The notes under the pieces: model-generated | The model's input: the letters and a program-made list of their open reading frames with translations, nothing else | What the model was told of the DNA's origin: nothing | Database searches by the model: none | Assembly: GCF_051200825.1 (NCBI RefSeq) | Contig: NZ_CP195158.1 | Location: 1,860,001 to 1,924,000, forward strand | From: Formosa sp030427735 | GTDB taxonomy: Bacteria > Bacteroidota > Bacteroidia > Flavobacteriales > Flavobacteriaceae | Reading direction: 5' to 3' | Length of the DNA stretch: 64,000 nucleotides | Part shown: positions 17,842 through 26,673 of the stretch, one piece after another | Position numbering within the stretch: the stretch's first letter is position 1 | Layout of the letters: each line of letters opens with the position of its first letter | Position numbers and translations under genes: made by a program

Positions 17842-18342
17842 TCATTGTTGTTCAATTGAATTTAATTTTATTTCAGCATAAGAATAGTCAGCAGGTGTAG
17901 CAAATGGCTCAACACATAAGTATTTTAAATCTCCAGAGAAACTCACAGGTATTGAGTCATTTACGTTTTTTAAAAAATCAAATTCAGAGCCAAGGAAATC
18001 CTTATTACACACAATAAAATGATGCTTACAATTATAACAACCTTCTGCACCTCTTAAAATCCAAAAGTAGTTATTGTATTTTCCGTTGTGTTCATCATCA
18101 AAAATATTATCGACATTTTCAGCTCGTTTGTAAAATATTAGTCCGCTCTTTTGTTCTTCTATTGGTACTTCGGGAAAATAATCACTTGGAACAGTATCTA
18201 TAGTTTCTGATTCACATCCGCAATTTGGTTTTTCATCATCAGAATTATTAAATCCAATTATAAAAATCATAATTCCGAGATAACAAATTGATAAAATTGT
18301 TAAACGAAGTATTTTAAATTTTTTATTTGGTTCTGTTTTCAT
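17842..18342 (-). CDS. Small membrane-anchored protein of unknown function, cassette-like
   Basis: I do not recognise this family. The open frame can begin at a TTG (18357), but the Met at 18340-18342 (MKTEPNKKFK) is the better start, giving 166 residues. A basic N-terminus and one hydrophobic helix (about 9-30, ILSICYLGIMIFIIGF) suggest an anchor or uncleaved signal. The rest is a soluble domain with two Cys pairs (NCGCES near 40; GCYNCKHH near 110), which could bind metal or form disulfides. Both ends are bounded by the palindrome GTTGTACAAC, and a hairpin-rich element follows. It interrupts otherwise conserved-looking genes, so recent acquisition is plausible. Confidence 0.6.
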   Translation of the reverse strand: MKTEPNKKFKILRLTILSICYLGIMIFIIGFNNSDDEKPNCGCESETIDTVPSDYFPEVPIEEQKSGLIFYKRAENVDNIFDDEHNGKYNNYFWILRGAEGCYNCKHHFIVCNKDFLGSEFDFLKNVNDSIPVSFSGDLKYLCVEPFATPADYSYAEIKLNSIEQQ

Positions 18343-18348
18343 CAAAAT

Positions 18349-18358
18349 GTTGTACAAC
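18349..18358. repeat. GTTGTACAAC palindrome, second copy
   Basis: This perfect 10-bp palindrome lies directly upstream of the small gene's start codon. It is identical to the copy at 17808-17817 beyond the gene's 3' end. The pair brackets a unit of about 540 bp. Confidence 0.6.
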
Positions 18359-18384
18359 GTACTTTTATTCTAAGTGTAAATCTA

Positions 18385-21318
18385 TTAAGTAATTAACGCA
18401 GCCTTTAAAATGCTTATAGGATGTAGGGCTTCCCGTTGAGTACCATCTTTTATTTGATGTCTGCAACTTGTTCCGTTGGCAGCTATTAACACCTCGTTAG
18501 GCGCTTTTCTAACGGCTGGAAACAGGGTTTGCTCCCCTACTTGCATACTCACGCTATAATGCTCCTTTTCGTAACCAAAACTACCAGCCATACCGCAACA
18601 ACCACTAGGTATAATCGTAGCCTTGTAATGTTTGGGTAGGTTTAGAATGGTAAAGGTAGATAATTGATTACTTAAAGCTTTTTGATGGCAATGCGCATGT
18701 ATTTTAATCTGTTTTGTTTCTGTGTGAAATTGTTCTGCAGTAATGTGTCCGTTTTTAATTTCCTGATGCAGAAAATCTTCAATTAAAAAAGTGTGTTTAG
18801 CAATATGTTTCGCAGCCGTTTTCTGGTCGGCTAGCATCAGATATTCATCTTTAAAGGTGAAAATAGCCGAAGGTTCTATACCAACCAAAGGTGTGTCTTC
18901 TGAAATTAAATCCTTAAAAATCGCTACGTTTTTATTGGCACATTCTTTTGCCTGATCTAAAAAACCTTTCGAGATAAATGAACGTCCAGATTCTTCATGA
19001 TTAACAAACTTAACCTCATAATTCAACCCTTGTAATAAGGCAATAGCATCTAAACCAATTTGGGTATCTAAATAGTTTGAAAATTCATCAACAAACAAAT
19101 AAATTGTTTTTTTATAATTGATTTTAATTTCTTTATTTTTAATATTTTGAATGCATTTATTTAGACTTTTAGTTGATATTAAAGGCATGCTGCGTTCCGG
19201 AGCAATAGCTGCCATTTTTTTTATGAATTTAGAAGTTGTGGTATTCGTAAAAAACCAATTGGTAAGTGTCGGAAAATTTGAAGACCAAGTATTTATTTTG
19301 TTGTTATAAGCAAATAATTTAGACCTTAAATCGAAGCCGTTTTCTTTCTGATATTGATATAAAAACTCAGCTTTCATAACCGAAATATCTACTGTACTCG
19401 GGCATTCATTTAAACATGCTTTACAGCTTAAACATAAATCTAAAACTTCCTTAAGTGCTTTATGATTAAACGGATTTTCGCCCGGTTGGTTATTGGTTAA
19501 AAACTCCCGCAAAGCATTAGCTCTAGCTCTAGTGGTATCTTTTTCGTTTCTGGTAGCTCTGTAGCTCGGGCACATGGTACCACCTAATTCGGCTGGTTTT
19601 CTACAATCTCCACTACCATTACATTTTTCGGCTTGCCTTAAAATACCTTGAGATTCCGAAAAGTCTAAAAGTGTAGTAATTTCAGGCTCTTTACGATCGG
19701 GTTGATATCGTAAATTTTCATCCATCGGAAAAGCATCAACAATTTTTCCAGCATTAAAAATGTTTTTCGGATCGAAAATCGATTTTATACGTTTAACAAT
19801 AGCGTAATTAGCTTCGCCAATCATTAAAGGGATAAACTCTGCCCTTACAATGCCATCTCCGTGTTCACCCGACATTGAGCCACCATATTTCTTTACCAAA
19901 TGAGCCACATCGGTAGTTATTTGTCGAAACATTTTAACGTCTTCAGATAACTTCAAATTTAAAACAGGCCGTAAATGCAGCTCTCCAGCACCTGCATGTG
20001 CATAATAAATAGCCTCTTGATTGTAGCCTTTCATGATGGCGGTAAACTCATTGATATAATTGGCAAAATCAGCTAATGTTACAGCTGTGTCTTCAATACA
20101 AGCAGCCGATTTTTTATCGCCAATAATGTTTCCTAACAAGCCTAATCCGGCCTTTCTCAATTCAATAGCCTTATCGATATCATCTCCAAAAAGTACCACA
20201 TTTGCATAACTAAGACCTTCGTGCTCTAAAGCATTTACTAAGGCATTGGCTTGTAATTTTGCATCGGCTTCCGAATTACTTTTAAGCTCGCACATGAGTA
20301 TAGCTTTGGGATCGCCAACAACAAATTGTCTGTTTTCTTGCTGTTTTAAATTGTTTTTGGTGCAATCTAAAATGGTTTTATCCATCATTTCGCACATGTA
20401 TAAATGATGATCCATACAAGTGGTAACGGCACGTAACGCATCTTCTATAGAGCGAAAATGTGCTGCAACCATAACGCGTTCGGAAGGTGGTAAAGGATCT
20501 AATTGTAAAGTGATTTCTGTAGTAAATGCCAATGTGCCTTCGCTGCCACATAACACATTACACATGTTGAATGGTTTTGATGATTCTAAGAATACATCGG
20601 AATCTATTAACTTATCTAAAGCGTAACCCGTATTTCGCCGGTGAATTTCAGGTTTTGGAAAATGATCGTGTATCTGCTTTTTTACCGTATCCGCCTGTAA
20701 TTCTGAATATACTGTATTGTAAATTTTACCTTCAAGCGTATTTAGCTTTGTTTTTTCATGAAACGCTTCTGGCGTTAACGCTCCAAACGTTACAGCACTA
20801 CCATCGCTTAAAATCGTTTTTAGTTCTACAACTTTATCGCGTGTTACACCGTATTGAATAGAGGTTGTTCCAGATGAATTATTGCCCACCATACCGCCTA
20901 CCATACATCTGTTTGAGGTGGATGTGTCGGGCGCAAAAAACAAGCCATAGGGTTTTAAATGTAGATTCAAAACATCTTTAACTACACCTGGTTGCAACGT
21001 AACGGTTCTGTTCTCTTTATCGATAGAAATGATTTGAGTAAAGTGTTTAGAAACATCTACCACGATACCATCTCCCACACATTGTCCTGCTAACGAGGTG
21101 CCGGCAGTTCTAGGAATTAAAGTGATTTGATGGGTTGTTGCAAACTTAATTAATTGTTTTAAATCGTTCTCATTCTTAGGGTATGCAACAGCTAAAGGTA
21201 ATTTTCTATATACCGAAGCATCGGTCGCATAAATGGATTTTATTAAATCATCAAAAAACAATTCACCTTCTAAGTTTTGCTTCAATGCATCTAGTTGCAA
21301 GTCCTCAACGTCTATCAT
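18385..21318 (-). CDS. FAD-linked 2-hydroxyacid dehydrogenase fused to Fe-S/CCG domains
   Basis: This 977-residue enzyme combines a flavin dehydrogenase and its electron-transfer partner. An FAD-binding PCMH domain (about 25-270; TLIPRTAGTSLAGQCVGDG, GGMVGNNSSGTTSIQYG) precedes an FAD-oxidase C-terminal domain (about 270-530; HAGAGELHLRPVL, GEHGDGIVRAEF). Two ferredoxin-like cluster sites follow (CNGSGDCRK and CLSCKACLNECP, about 570-660). The C-terminal CCG redox region has HAHCHQKAL and SGCCGMAGSFGYEKEH (about 860-905). The architecture matches YdiJ/D-lactate or D-2-hydroxyglutarate dehydrogenase-like proteins feeding electrons to the quinone pool. The actual hydroxyacid (lactate, glycolate, 2-hydroxyglutarate) is undetermined. 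It is a single gene with no obvious partner. Confidence 0.88.
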   Translation of the reverse strand: MIDVEDLQLDALKQNLEGELFFDDLIKSIYATDASVYRKLPLAVAYPKNENDLKQLIKFATTHQITLIPRTAGTSLAGQCVGDGIVVDVSKHFTQIISIDKENRTVTLQPGVVKDVLNLHLKPYGLFFAPDTSTSNRCMVGGMVGNNSSGTTSIQYGVTRDKVVELKTILSDGSAVTFGALTPEAFHEKTKLNTLEGKIYNTVYSELQADTVKKQIHDHFPKPEIHRRNTGYALDKLIDSDVFLESSKPFNMCNVLCGSEGTLAFTTEITLQLDPLPPSERVMVAAHFRSIEDALRAVTTCMDHHLYMCEMMDKTILDCTKNNLKQQENRQFVVGDPKAILMCELKSNSEADAKLQANALVNALEHEGLSYANVVLFGDDIDKAIELRKAGLGLLGNIIGDKKSAACIEDTAVTLADFANYINEFTAIMKGYNQEAIYYAHAGAGELHLRPVLNLKLSEDVKMFRQITTDVAHLVKKYGGSMSGEHGDGIVRAEFIPLMIGEANYAIVKRIKSIFDPKNIFNAGKIVDAFPMDENLRYQPDRKEPEITTLLDFSESQGILRQAEKCNGSGDCRKPAELGGTMCPSYRATRNEKDTTRARANALREFLTNNQPGENPFNHKALKEVLDLCLSCKACLNECPSTVDISVMKAEFLYQYQKENGFDLRSKLFAYNNKINTWSSNFPTLTNWFFTNTTTSKFIKKMAAIAPERSMPLISTKSLNKCIQNIKNKEIKINYKKTIYLFVDEFSNYLDTQIGLDAIALLQGLNYEVKFVNHEESGRSFISKGFLDQAKECANKNVAIFKDLISEDTPLVGIEPSAIFTFKDEYLMLADQKTAAKHIAKHTFLIEDFLHQEIKNGHITAEQFHTETKQIKIHAHCHQKALSNQLSTFTILNLPKHYKATIIPSGCCGMAGSFGYEKEHYSVSMQVGEQTLFPAVRKAPNEVLIAANGTSCRHQIKDGTQREALHPISILKAALIT

Positions 21319-21452
21319 AACCGATAATAATTCCTTAAAATATTAGTGTGTTAAAAATAGGAGATTGTGATACAACTAACAAAAAAATGGATAAGGTACA
21401 GGTAAAATAATTTTGAACAATTATTTTTGCTCGCAAAACCCATAACAGAATT

Positions 21453-21935
21453 ATGAAAAAACTAACATTACTTTTTCTTTTATTATTTGGATTTACAATG
21501 CAAGCCCAAGAAGTAGCTAAAAATGCCTTAGGGTTACGCTTAGGTGGCGCCGATGGTATTGGATTTGAAATATCTTACCAACGTGCTTTGGGCAGTAACA
21601 ACCGATTAGAAGCCGATTTAGGGTGGAGAGATAATGACCATTTTGAAGGCTTTCAATTAACGGGCTTATACCAATGGGTTTGGCAAATAGAGCAACGTTT
21701 TAATTGGTATGCCGGTGTTGGTGGCGGTTTTGGAGACCGAGAGCACGACCATCACCATAATGGTAATCACAACCATGATGATGATGAAGGCGTTTATGTG
21801 TTTGTTGCAGGTGTTGTTGGGATTGAGTACAGCTTTGATATCCCGTTAATGCTTTCACTAGATTTTAGACCAGGTATTGGCTCTAAACATTATGACGGCT
21901 ATGATTTAGCCCTTGGAATCCGTTATCAATTTTAA
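21453..21935 (+). CDS. Small outer-membrane beta-barrel protein with His/Asp-rich loop
   Basis: This 160-residue exported protein has a signal peptide ending AQAQE (about 1-20) and alternating beta-strands. A C-terminal Phe after LALGIRYQF is typical of outer-membrane barrels. The predicted size fits an eight-strand barrel of the OmpW/OmpA-like type. Between two strands (about 95-112) lies a loop dense in His and Asp (EHDHHHNGNHNHDDDEG), absent from ordinary small barrels and suited to binding Zn, Ni or Cu. It is monocistronic and convergent with bshA. No specific family is recognised. Confidence 0.75.
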   Translation: MKKLTLLFLLLFGFTMQAQEVAKNALGLRLGGADGIGFEISYQRALGSNNRLEADLGWRDNDHFEGFQLTGLYQWVWQIEQRFNWYAGVGGGFGDREHDHHHNGNHNHDDDEGVYVFVAGVVGIEYSFDIPLMLSLDFRPGIGSKHYDGYDLALGIRYQF

Positions 21936-21944
21936 TCATTTACA

Positions 21945-23087
21945 TTAAACCAAAGAAGCCTTACTTTTAGCTAAGGTTTCTTTGTATAAAGCTTCGTATT
22001 GCGGAACAACATTTAATATATCGAAGGTAAACGAGCGTTGTTTGGCATTGTGTTTAAATTGTTTTAATCGGTTCTCGTCGCTTAAAATATGAATTGCATT
22101 TTGACTCATATCTTCTACATCGCCTACATTACTTAAAAAACCAGTTATGCCATGTACGTTAACTTCAGGTATTCCACCAGTATTACTGGAAATTACGGGA
22201 ACGCCAGATGCCATTGCTTCTAGTGCTGCTAAACCAAAACTCTCGGTTTCCGAAGGCAATAAAAACAAATCGCTAAAACATAAAATTTTATCAATTTCGT
22301 TGCTTCTTCCAAAAAACACGACTTTATCGAGTATGCCCAATTCTGCACATAAATTTTCTGCCTTTTCGCGTTCAGGGCCTTCCCCTACCATCATTAATTT
22401 AGCTGGAAGTTCTTTTTGAATATTATAAAATATTTTTATGATATCTAAAATGCGTTTAACAGGCCTGAAATTACTAATGTGTGTTATGATTTTTTGACTG
22501 TCTTTAGCCATCATACCACGTTGGCAGTCGGTAAAAGCAAATTTATATTTTGTATTATCTATAAAATTGGTAATAACATGAATGTCGTTTTTAATATTAA
22601 ATAAGCGCAACGTGTCGTTCTTTAAACTTTCGGAAACCGCTGTAACTGCATCAGACTTATTAATACTAAACGTAACTGCCGGTTTATAAAACGGATGATT
22701 ACCAACTAGTGTAATATCGGTGCCGTGCAAAGTAGTTACTATAGGAATATTTATACCTTCTTCCTGTAACATTTTCTTAGCCGTATAGGCTGCATAAGCA
22801 TGCGGAATGGCATAATGCACATGTAATATTTCTATACGGTGCAATTTAACCATATCTACCAATTTACTAGATAACGCCAGCTCGTATGGTAAATAATGAA
22901 ACAGTGGATATTCCGGAACATTAACCTCGTGATAATGTACATTATGACTGAGTAAATCTAACCTTACCGGTTGATTGTAAGTGATAAAATGTATATCGTG
23001 ACCGCGTTTAGAAAGTTCTAAACCCAACTCTGTTGCAACAACTCCACTCCCCCCAAATGTAGGGTAACAAACAATTCCTATGCGCAT
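21945..23087 (-). CDS. bshA: N-acetyl-alpha-D-glucosaminyl L-malate synthase
   Basis: This 380-residue GT4 glycosyltransferase performs the first step of bacillithiol synthesis, joining UDP-GlcNAc to L-malate. The N-terminus (IGIVCYPTFGGSGVVATEL) carries the conserved glycine-rich loop. LHGTDITLVG (about 121-130) and the EX7E nucleotide-sugar motif (ETESFGLAALEAMASG, about 281-296) are present, and length is normal. Its start lies one base after the stop of the upstream GH3-beta-lactamase gene, so the two are surely co-transcribed. bshB and bshC are not in this window. Confidence 0.95.
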   Translation of the reverse strand: MRIGIVCYPTFGGSGVVATELGLELSKRGHDIHFITYNQPVRLDLLSHNVHYHEVNVPEYPLFHYLPYELALSSKLVDMVKLHRIEILHVHYAIPHAYAAYTAKKMLQEEGINIPIVTTLHGTDITLVGNHPFYKPAVTFSINKSDAVTAVSESLKNDTLRLFNIKNDIHVITNFIDNTKYKFAFTDCQRGMMAKDSQKIITHISNFRPVKRILDIIKIFYNIQKELPAKLMMVGEGPEREKAENLCAELGILDKVVFFGRSNEIDKILCFSDLFLLPSETESFGLAALEAMASGVPVISSNTGGIPEVNVHGITGFLSNVGDVEDMSQNAIHILSDENRLKQFKHNAKQRSFTFDILNVVPQYEALYKETLAKSKASLV

Positions 23088-23088
23088 T

Positions 23089-26007
23089 TTAATGTATAAT
23101 TGCTTCGTAAATTAATTCTTGAATATCTGTTCTAATATTCTCCCTTAGCAAAGTATTCACTTCTGCCGAAGGGTAAGTTCTATTGGCTAAAAACACATAT
23201 ACCAATTCTTCTTCTGGGTCTGCCCAGGTGTAGGTGCCTGTAAACCCAGAATGTCCAAAACTCTCCATAGACAAGCAGCCGCAGGTTGGGCCGCTTTTTC
23301 CTAACTGTGGTTTATCAAACCCCAAACCTCTTCTGTTGTCTTTATCGCAATAATAGCAAGTATTAAACATATCTATGGTTTCTGGCTTCAAATAGCGTTT
23401 ATCGCCATAAAATCCTTTTTGTAAATACATTTGCATAATTTTAGCGACATCGTTGGCATTACTGAAAATTCCAGCGTGTCCACCAACACCATTTTCCATA
23501 GCTGCACCCATATCGTGTACGTAACCTTGTACAACTTGATAACGGTAATAATTATCGTCTTCGGTAGGCACAATATGTTTCAAACTAAATCTTTTATAAG
23601 GATTATAGGTGGTATAATTGGCTCCTAAAGATTCGTAAAAGTGCTTTTGCACCAGAAAATCTAAGGTTCTGTCGTAATACCGCTCAATAAATTTCTTTAA
23701 TATATAATATGGTAAGTCGCTATACCTATAGCTTAACTTACTTAATAGATCGGAATCTTTTATTACTTTTTGAATCGTGTCTGGATAATCGCGCTTTAAA
23801 AATAGATTATTTGCTACTTTAATGTTGAATAATGGGCTTTCGGCATTACTATAATAATTGGAACTAGGACGTTTTAAGGAATCTAAAGTTGCCACATAAA
23901 ATGGCACCCAAGGCTTTAAACGCGCGTAATGCGACAACATTTGTTTAAGGGTAATATCTTTTTTATTGGAATTTTTATATTCTGGCAATAATTGCGAAAG
24001 TTTAGAATCGATAGTTATATCGCCAGTCTCTACAATTTCCATCAGCAAAGGCAAAGTCGCTAAAATTTTAGTTAGTGAAGCAACATCGTAAATGTCGTTA
24101 AACTTTACCGTTTCTGAATCTTTGTCGTAAGTGTGTTTTCCAAAATTCTGATTGTAAATCACCTGACCTTTTCTGGCGACTAGCAATTGCAAACCTGGTG
24201 TCATGTGTTCCTTTACAGCACGCTCTGCAATAGCATCAATTTTATGAAGCTTTTCAGAATCTATACCTACACGTTCTGGAATGGTATAGCCTAAACGCGA
24301 AATGGCATGTGTATCTATTCCGTAACCCGCTGGTAAACCATTGCCTACAGATACAGGCAATTTTCCTTTTGCGGAAAGCGCACCAAAAATAATTTGCGCT
24401 GATTTTTCTTGAGCGACATTACTGTTCTGGTAGCTAACCACAATGCCTTCAAGATCGTCTATAAACGGCACATCGAGCAATGCATAAGGTTTAACAAAAA
24501 TATCTAAAATAACATGGTGCGACTTTGCAATAGTTTCTAGCCAAACCAGCTCTTGCGTTGTAAATTTATAATCTTTCCACGGGTTGGCATTCGATCGGTG
24601 CAAGCCAATAATTACTGTGTTGTAATTGTCTAATTTAGATTTAAGATCGTCTAAATTATCCGATTCTAATTCGTGGACTTTGGTATATTTTTTAAGCTCG
24701 CTTACAAAGGCAGAATTATCGTCGTCTCCCATTTTTACATAGGCAATTGTTTTTTTATCTAAATCGCGAATAGGCAGTGTTTTTTCGTGGTTTTTTACAA
24801 CAGTAATGGCATTTTCAAATAATTCTTCATTTAAAATATTGTCTTCCAACCTATTAAGATCTTGTATAAGGTTTGCGGTATCTGTCGGCTTGTATTTATT
24901 AAGTCCGACCTTATATTTTGCTTTTAAAATTTTCTTTACTGAGTACGATAATCGCAATTCTGAAATTTCCTGAGCCTCATAAGCTTCTTTTATTTTAGCA
25001 ATTGCCTTAGGAACATCTTCAGAAATTAATAAAATATCGTTTCCTGCCAAAAATGCGGCCAAATCTATATCTCCTGGTTCACTAAAATTAGCGACCCCTT
25101 TCATTTCTAGAGCATCGGTAAAAATAAGTCCCTTAAATCGTAAGCGTTCTTTTAAAATTCCTGTAATTATAGTGTTGGATAACGACGATGGCAAATTGGC
25201 TTGTGGCTCTAAACTTGGTACGTTTAAATGCGCCACCATAACACTAGACAAACCTTCATCTATAAGTTTTTTATACGGATACAACTCTACTGAATCTATT
25301 CGTTTTTCGCTAAACGCAATGGTTGGTAATAATTTGTGAGAATCGGTTTCGGTATCGCCATGCCCAGGAAAATGTTTTCCAGTTGCCAATAAACCAGCAC
25401 CTTGAAACCCTTTCATAAACGCCATGGCATCTTGGGTGACTTTATCTCGGTTTTCACCAAAAGAACGGTTGCCAATAATAGGGTTATTCGGGTTTGTATT
25501 AATATCTACATCTGGACCAAAATTAAAATGAATTCCAACGCGTTTACAGTGTTCTGCAATATGTTTTCCTGTGCGCTCTATTAACGACGGATCTTGAATA
25601 GCCCCTAAAGTCATGTTCCAAGGAAACGCGTAAGTAGAATCTAAACGCATGCTTAAACCCCACTCTGCATCCATACCGATAAGCAACGGCACTTTAGCTA
25701 GTGCTTGGTACTTGTTGTTAAGTTTTACTAATTTTTCTGGTCCGCCTTTAGAGTAAATAATTCCGCCTATATGTTGGTCTTTAATTAAATCTTCGGTGAG
25801 TTTTACATCTCCCGTATTAGCAGTAGTCATGGCGCGAACCATAAATAACTGTCCAATTTTTTGATCTAAAGACAAGGTGTTATAAACACTATCTACCCAT
25901 TTTTCTTGAAGGGTTATATCTCTAGTTTCTAAAGGGTCTGTAGATTGTTGACTAAAGGTTATTTGGGTAGCACATAAAAAGAGGGACAAATATAAAATAT
26001 AGCGCAT
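23089..26007 (-). CDS. GH3 (NagZ-like) glycoside hydrolase fused to a serine beta-lactamase-like domain
   Basis: This is a 972-residue exported two-enzyme fusion. A signal peptide (1-19) is followed by a GH3 catalytic domain (about 30-370) with the NagZ loop KHFPGHGDT (211-219) and D222-S-H. The Asp nucleophile lies in IFTDALEM (Asp298), and a GH3 C-terminal sandwich follows (about 400-580). From about 590 a class-C/esterase-type serine hydrolase follows: SLTK (SxxK, near 640), RYSDLPYY (tyrosine motif) and GHSGFTG (HxG-like). NagZ releases GlcNAc from muropeptides and the second domain resembles peptidoglycan DD-peptidases, so a periplasmic cell-wall hydrolase is likely. It precedes bshA in one transcript. 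Confidence 0.9.
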   Translation of the reverse strand: MRYILYLSLFLCATQITFSQQSTDPLETRDITLQEKWVDSVYNTLSLDQKIGQLFMVRAMTTANTGDVKLTEDLIKDQHIGGIIYSKGGPEKLVKLNNKYQALAKVPLLIGMDAEWGLSMRLDSTYAFPWNMTLGAIQDPSLIERTGKHIAEHCKRVGIHFNFGPDVDINTNPNNPIIGNRSFGENRDKVTQDAMAFMKGFQGAGLLATGKHFPGHGDTETDSHKLLPTIAFSEKRIDSVELYPYKKLIDEGLSSVMVAHLNVPSLEPQANLPSSLSNTIITGILKERLRFKGLIFTDALEMKGVANFSEPGDIDLAAFLAGNDILLISEDVPKAIAKIKEAYEAQEISELRLSYSVKKILKAKYKVGLNKYKPTDTANLIQDLNRLEDNILNEELFENAITVVKNHEKTLPIRDLDKKTIAYVKMGDDDNSAFVSELKKYTKVHELESDNLDDLKSKLDNYNTVIIGLHRSNANPWKDYKFTTQELVWLETIAKSHHVILDIFVKPYALLDVPFIDDLEGIVVSYQNSNVAQEKSAQIIFGALSAKGKLPVSVGNGLPAGYGIDTHAISRLGYTIPERVGIDSEKLHKIDAIAERAVKEHMTPGLQLLVARKGQVIYNQNFGKHTYDKDSETVKFNDIYDVASLTKILATLPLLMEIVETGDITIDSKLSQLLPEYKNSNKKDITLKQMLSHYARLKPWVPFYVATLDSLKRPSSNYYSNAESPLFNIKVANNLFLKRDYPDTIQKVIKDSDLLSKLSYRYSDLPYYILKKFIERYYDRTLDFLVQKHFYESLGANYTTYNPYKRFSLKHIVPTEDDNYYRYQVVQGYVHDMGAAMENGVGGHAGIFSNANDVAKIMQMYLQKGFYGDKRYLKPETIDMFNTCYYCDKDNRRGLGFDKPQLGKSGPTCGCLSMESFGHSGFTGTYTWADPEEELVYVFLANRTYPSAEVNTLLRENIRTDIQELIYEAIIH

Positions 26008-26034
26008 GAAAAATATCTATTTGAATGTAAAAGG

Positions 26035-26050
26035 ATTAATCGCGATTAAT
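26035..26050. promoter_or_regulatory. 16-bp perfect palindrome upstream of the GH3-beta-lactamase gene
   Basis: ATTAATCGCGATTAAT is a perfect palindrome with a CGCG centre, 27 bases upstream of the GH3 fusion start codon, in leader position. It is a good operator candidate for a dimeric repressor. No cognate regulator is visible in this window. Confidence 0.4.
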
Positions 26051-26101
26051 TAGCAGCCAAAATACTATATTTAAAATGAAGTTAAAAAGACTTTAAGATA
26101 G

Positions 26102-26161
26102 TTTTAGAAATTCTGTTAGGGCTCATTTTTACTTACAAACACAAGAACAGAATTTCTAAAA
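26102..26161 (-). terminator. Long inverted repeat at end of the 31983-26188 gene cluster
   Basis: A perfect 16-bp inverted repeat (TTTTAGAAATTCTGTT with its complement) has a 28-base loop and lies 26 bases past the stop of the 161-residue gene at 26188. The position fits a minus-strand terminator, although the loop is unusually long and the stem is AT-rich. It could alternatively be a remnant element. Confidence 0.45.
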
Positions 26162-26187
26162 AGTGTCTAGAATTTCATTTGAACGTA

Positions 26188-26673
26188 TTAGCTTAAAAAT
26201 CGACTATGCCAACTATCTTGTGCCGGGACTTCCCAATTCTCTTTGTATTCTGCTATATTGTTTACCAAATTATTAAACACAATGGTGTTTTTAGATACCG
26301 CTTTATCTTTAGCCATTTTTCTGAAATCGGATAAGGTTTTGTAAGCCACAAATTCCCCTTGTTTGTAAGACACGTTCATTTTATCCATTAAATCTACCTG
26401 ATAGGCCTTCTCTAATTCTTGAATGAAATGCACCGAAGCATCGATAGAACAACCTGATGCCTTATTGAACTCTTGGTTTATGGCAAGCACTATAAAGCGT
26501 TTGTATTTAATCTCGTACCCTGCTTTTAAATCGGCACCATGCGCTGTCCAATTGGTAATAAATTCGTTTAATTTATGCGTTATATCTTCGAGTTCAGAAT
26601 CACTAAACGAGCGGTTGGCCTGATAGATCCAAACTCTAGATGTTTCTGGTAATGTATTAAAATCTACTAACAT
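26188..26673 (-). CDS. Conserved Bacteroidota protein of unknown function (161 aa)
   Basis: This is a soluble 161-residue protein with the start MLVDFNTLPETSRVWIYQANR, and it has no signal peptide or membrane segment. A single Cys region (SGCSIDASVHFIQELEKAY, about 80-98) looks conserved in type. Flavobacterial homologues are often labelled ABC transporter ATPase, but there is no Walker A, Walker B or LSGGQ motif here, so that label is not supported. It abuts the upstream gene (stop and start adjacent) as last gene of a seven-gene cluster. Function unknown. Confidence 0.75.
   Translation of the reverse strand: MLVDFNTLPETSRVWIYQANRSFSDSELEDITHKLNEFITNWTAHGADLKAGYEIKYKRFIVLAINQEFNKASGCSIDASVHFIQELEKAYQVDLMDKMNVSYKQGEFVAYKTLSDFRKMAKDKAVSKNTIVFNNLVNNIAEYKENWEVPAQDSWHSRFLS

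Noticed and set aside
18385..21318. Calling this gene glcD or dld
   Set aside because: The fused Fe-S/CCG architecture is shared by several 2-hydroxyacid dehydrogenases and no residue seen here fixes the substrate. A link to glycolate made by an OiaT-type RLP is speculative.
26188..26673. ABC transporter ATPase
   Set aside because: No Walker A, Walker B or ABC signature is present.
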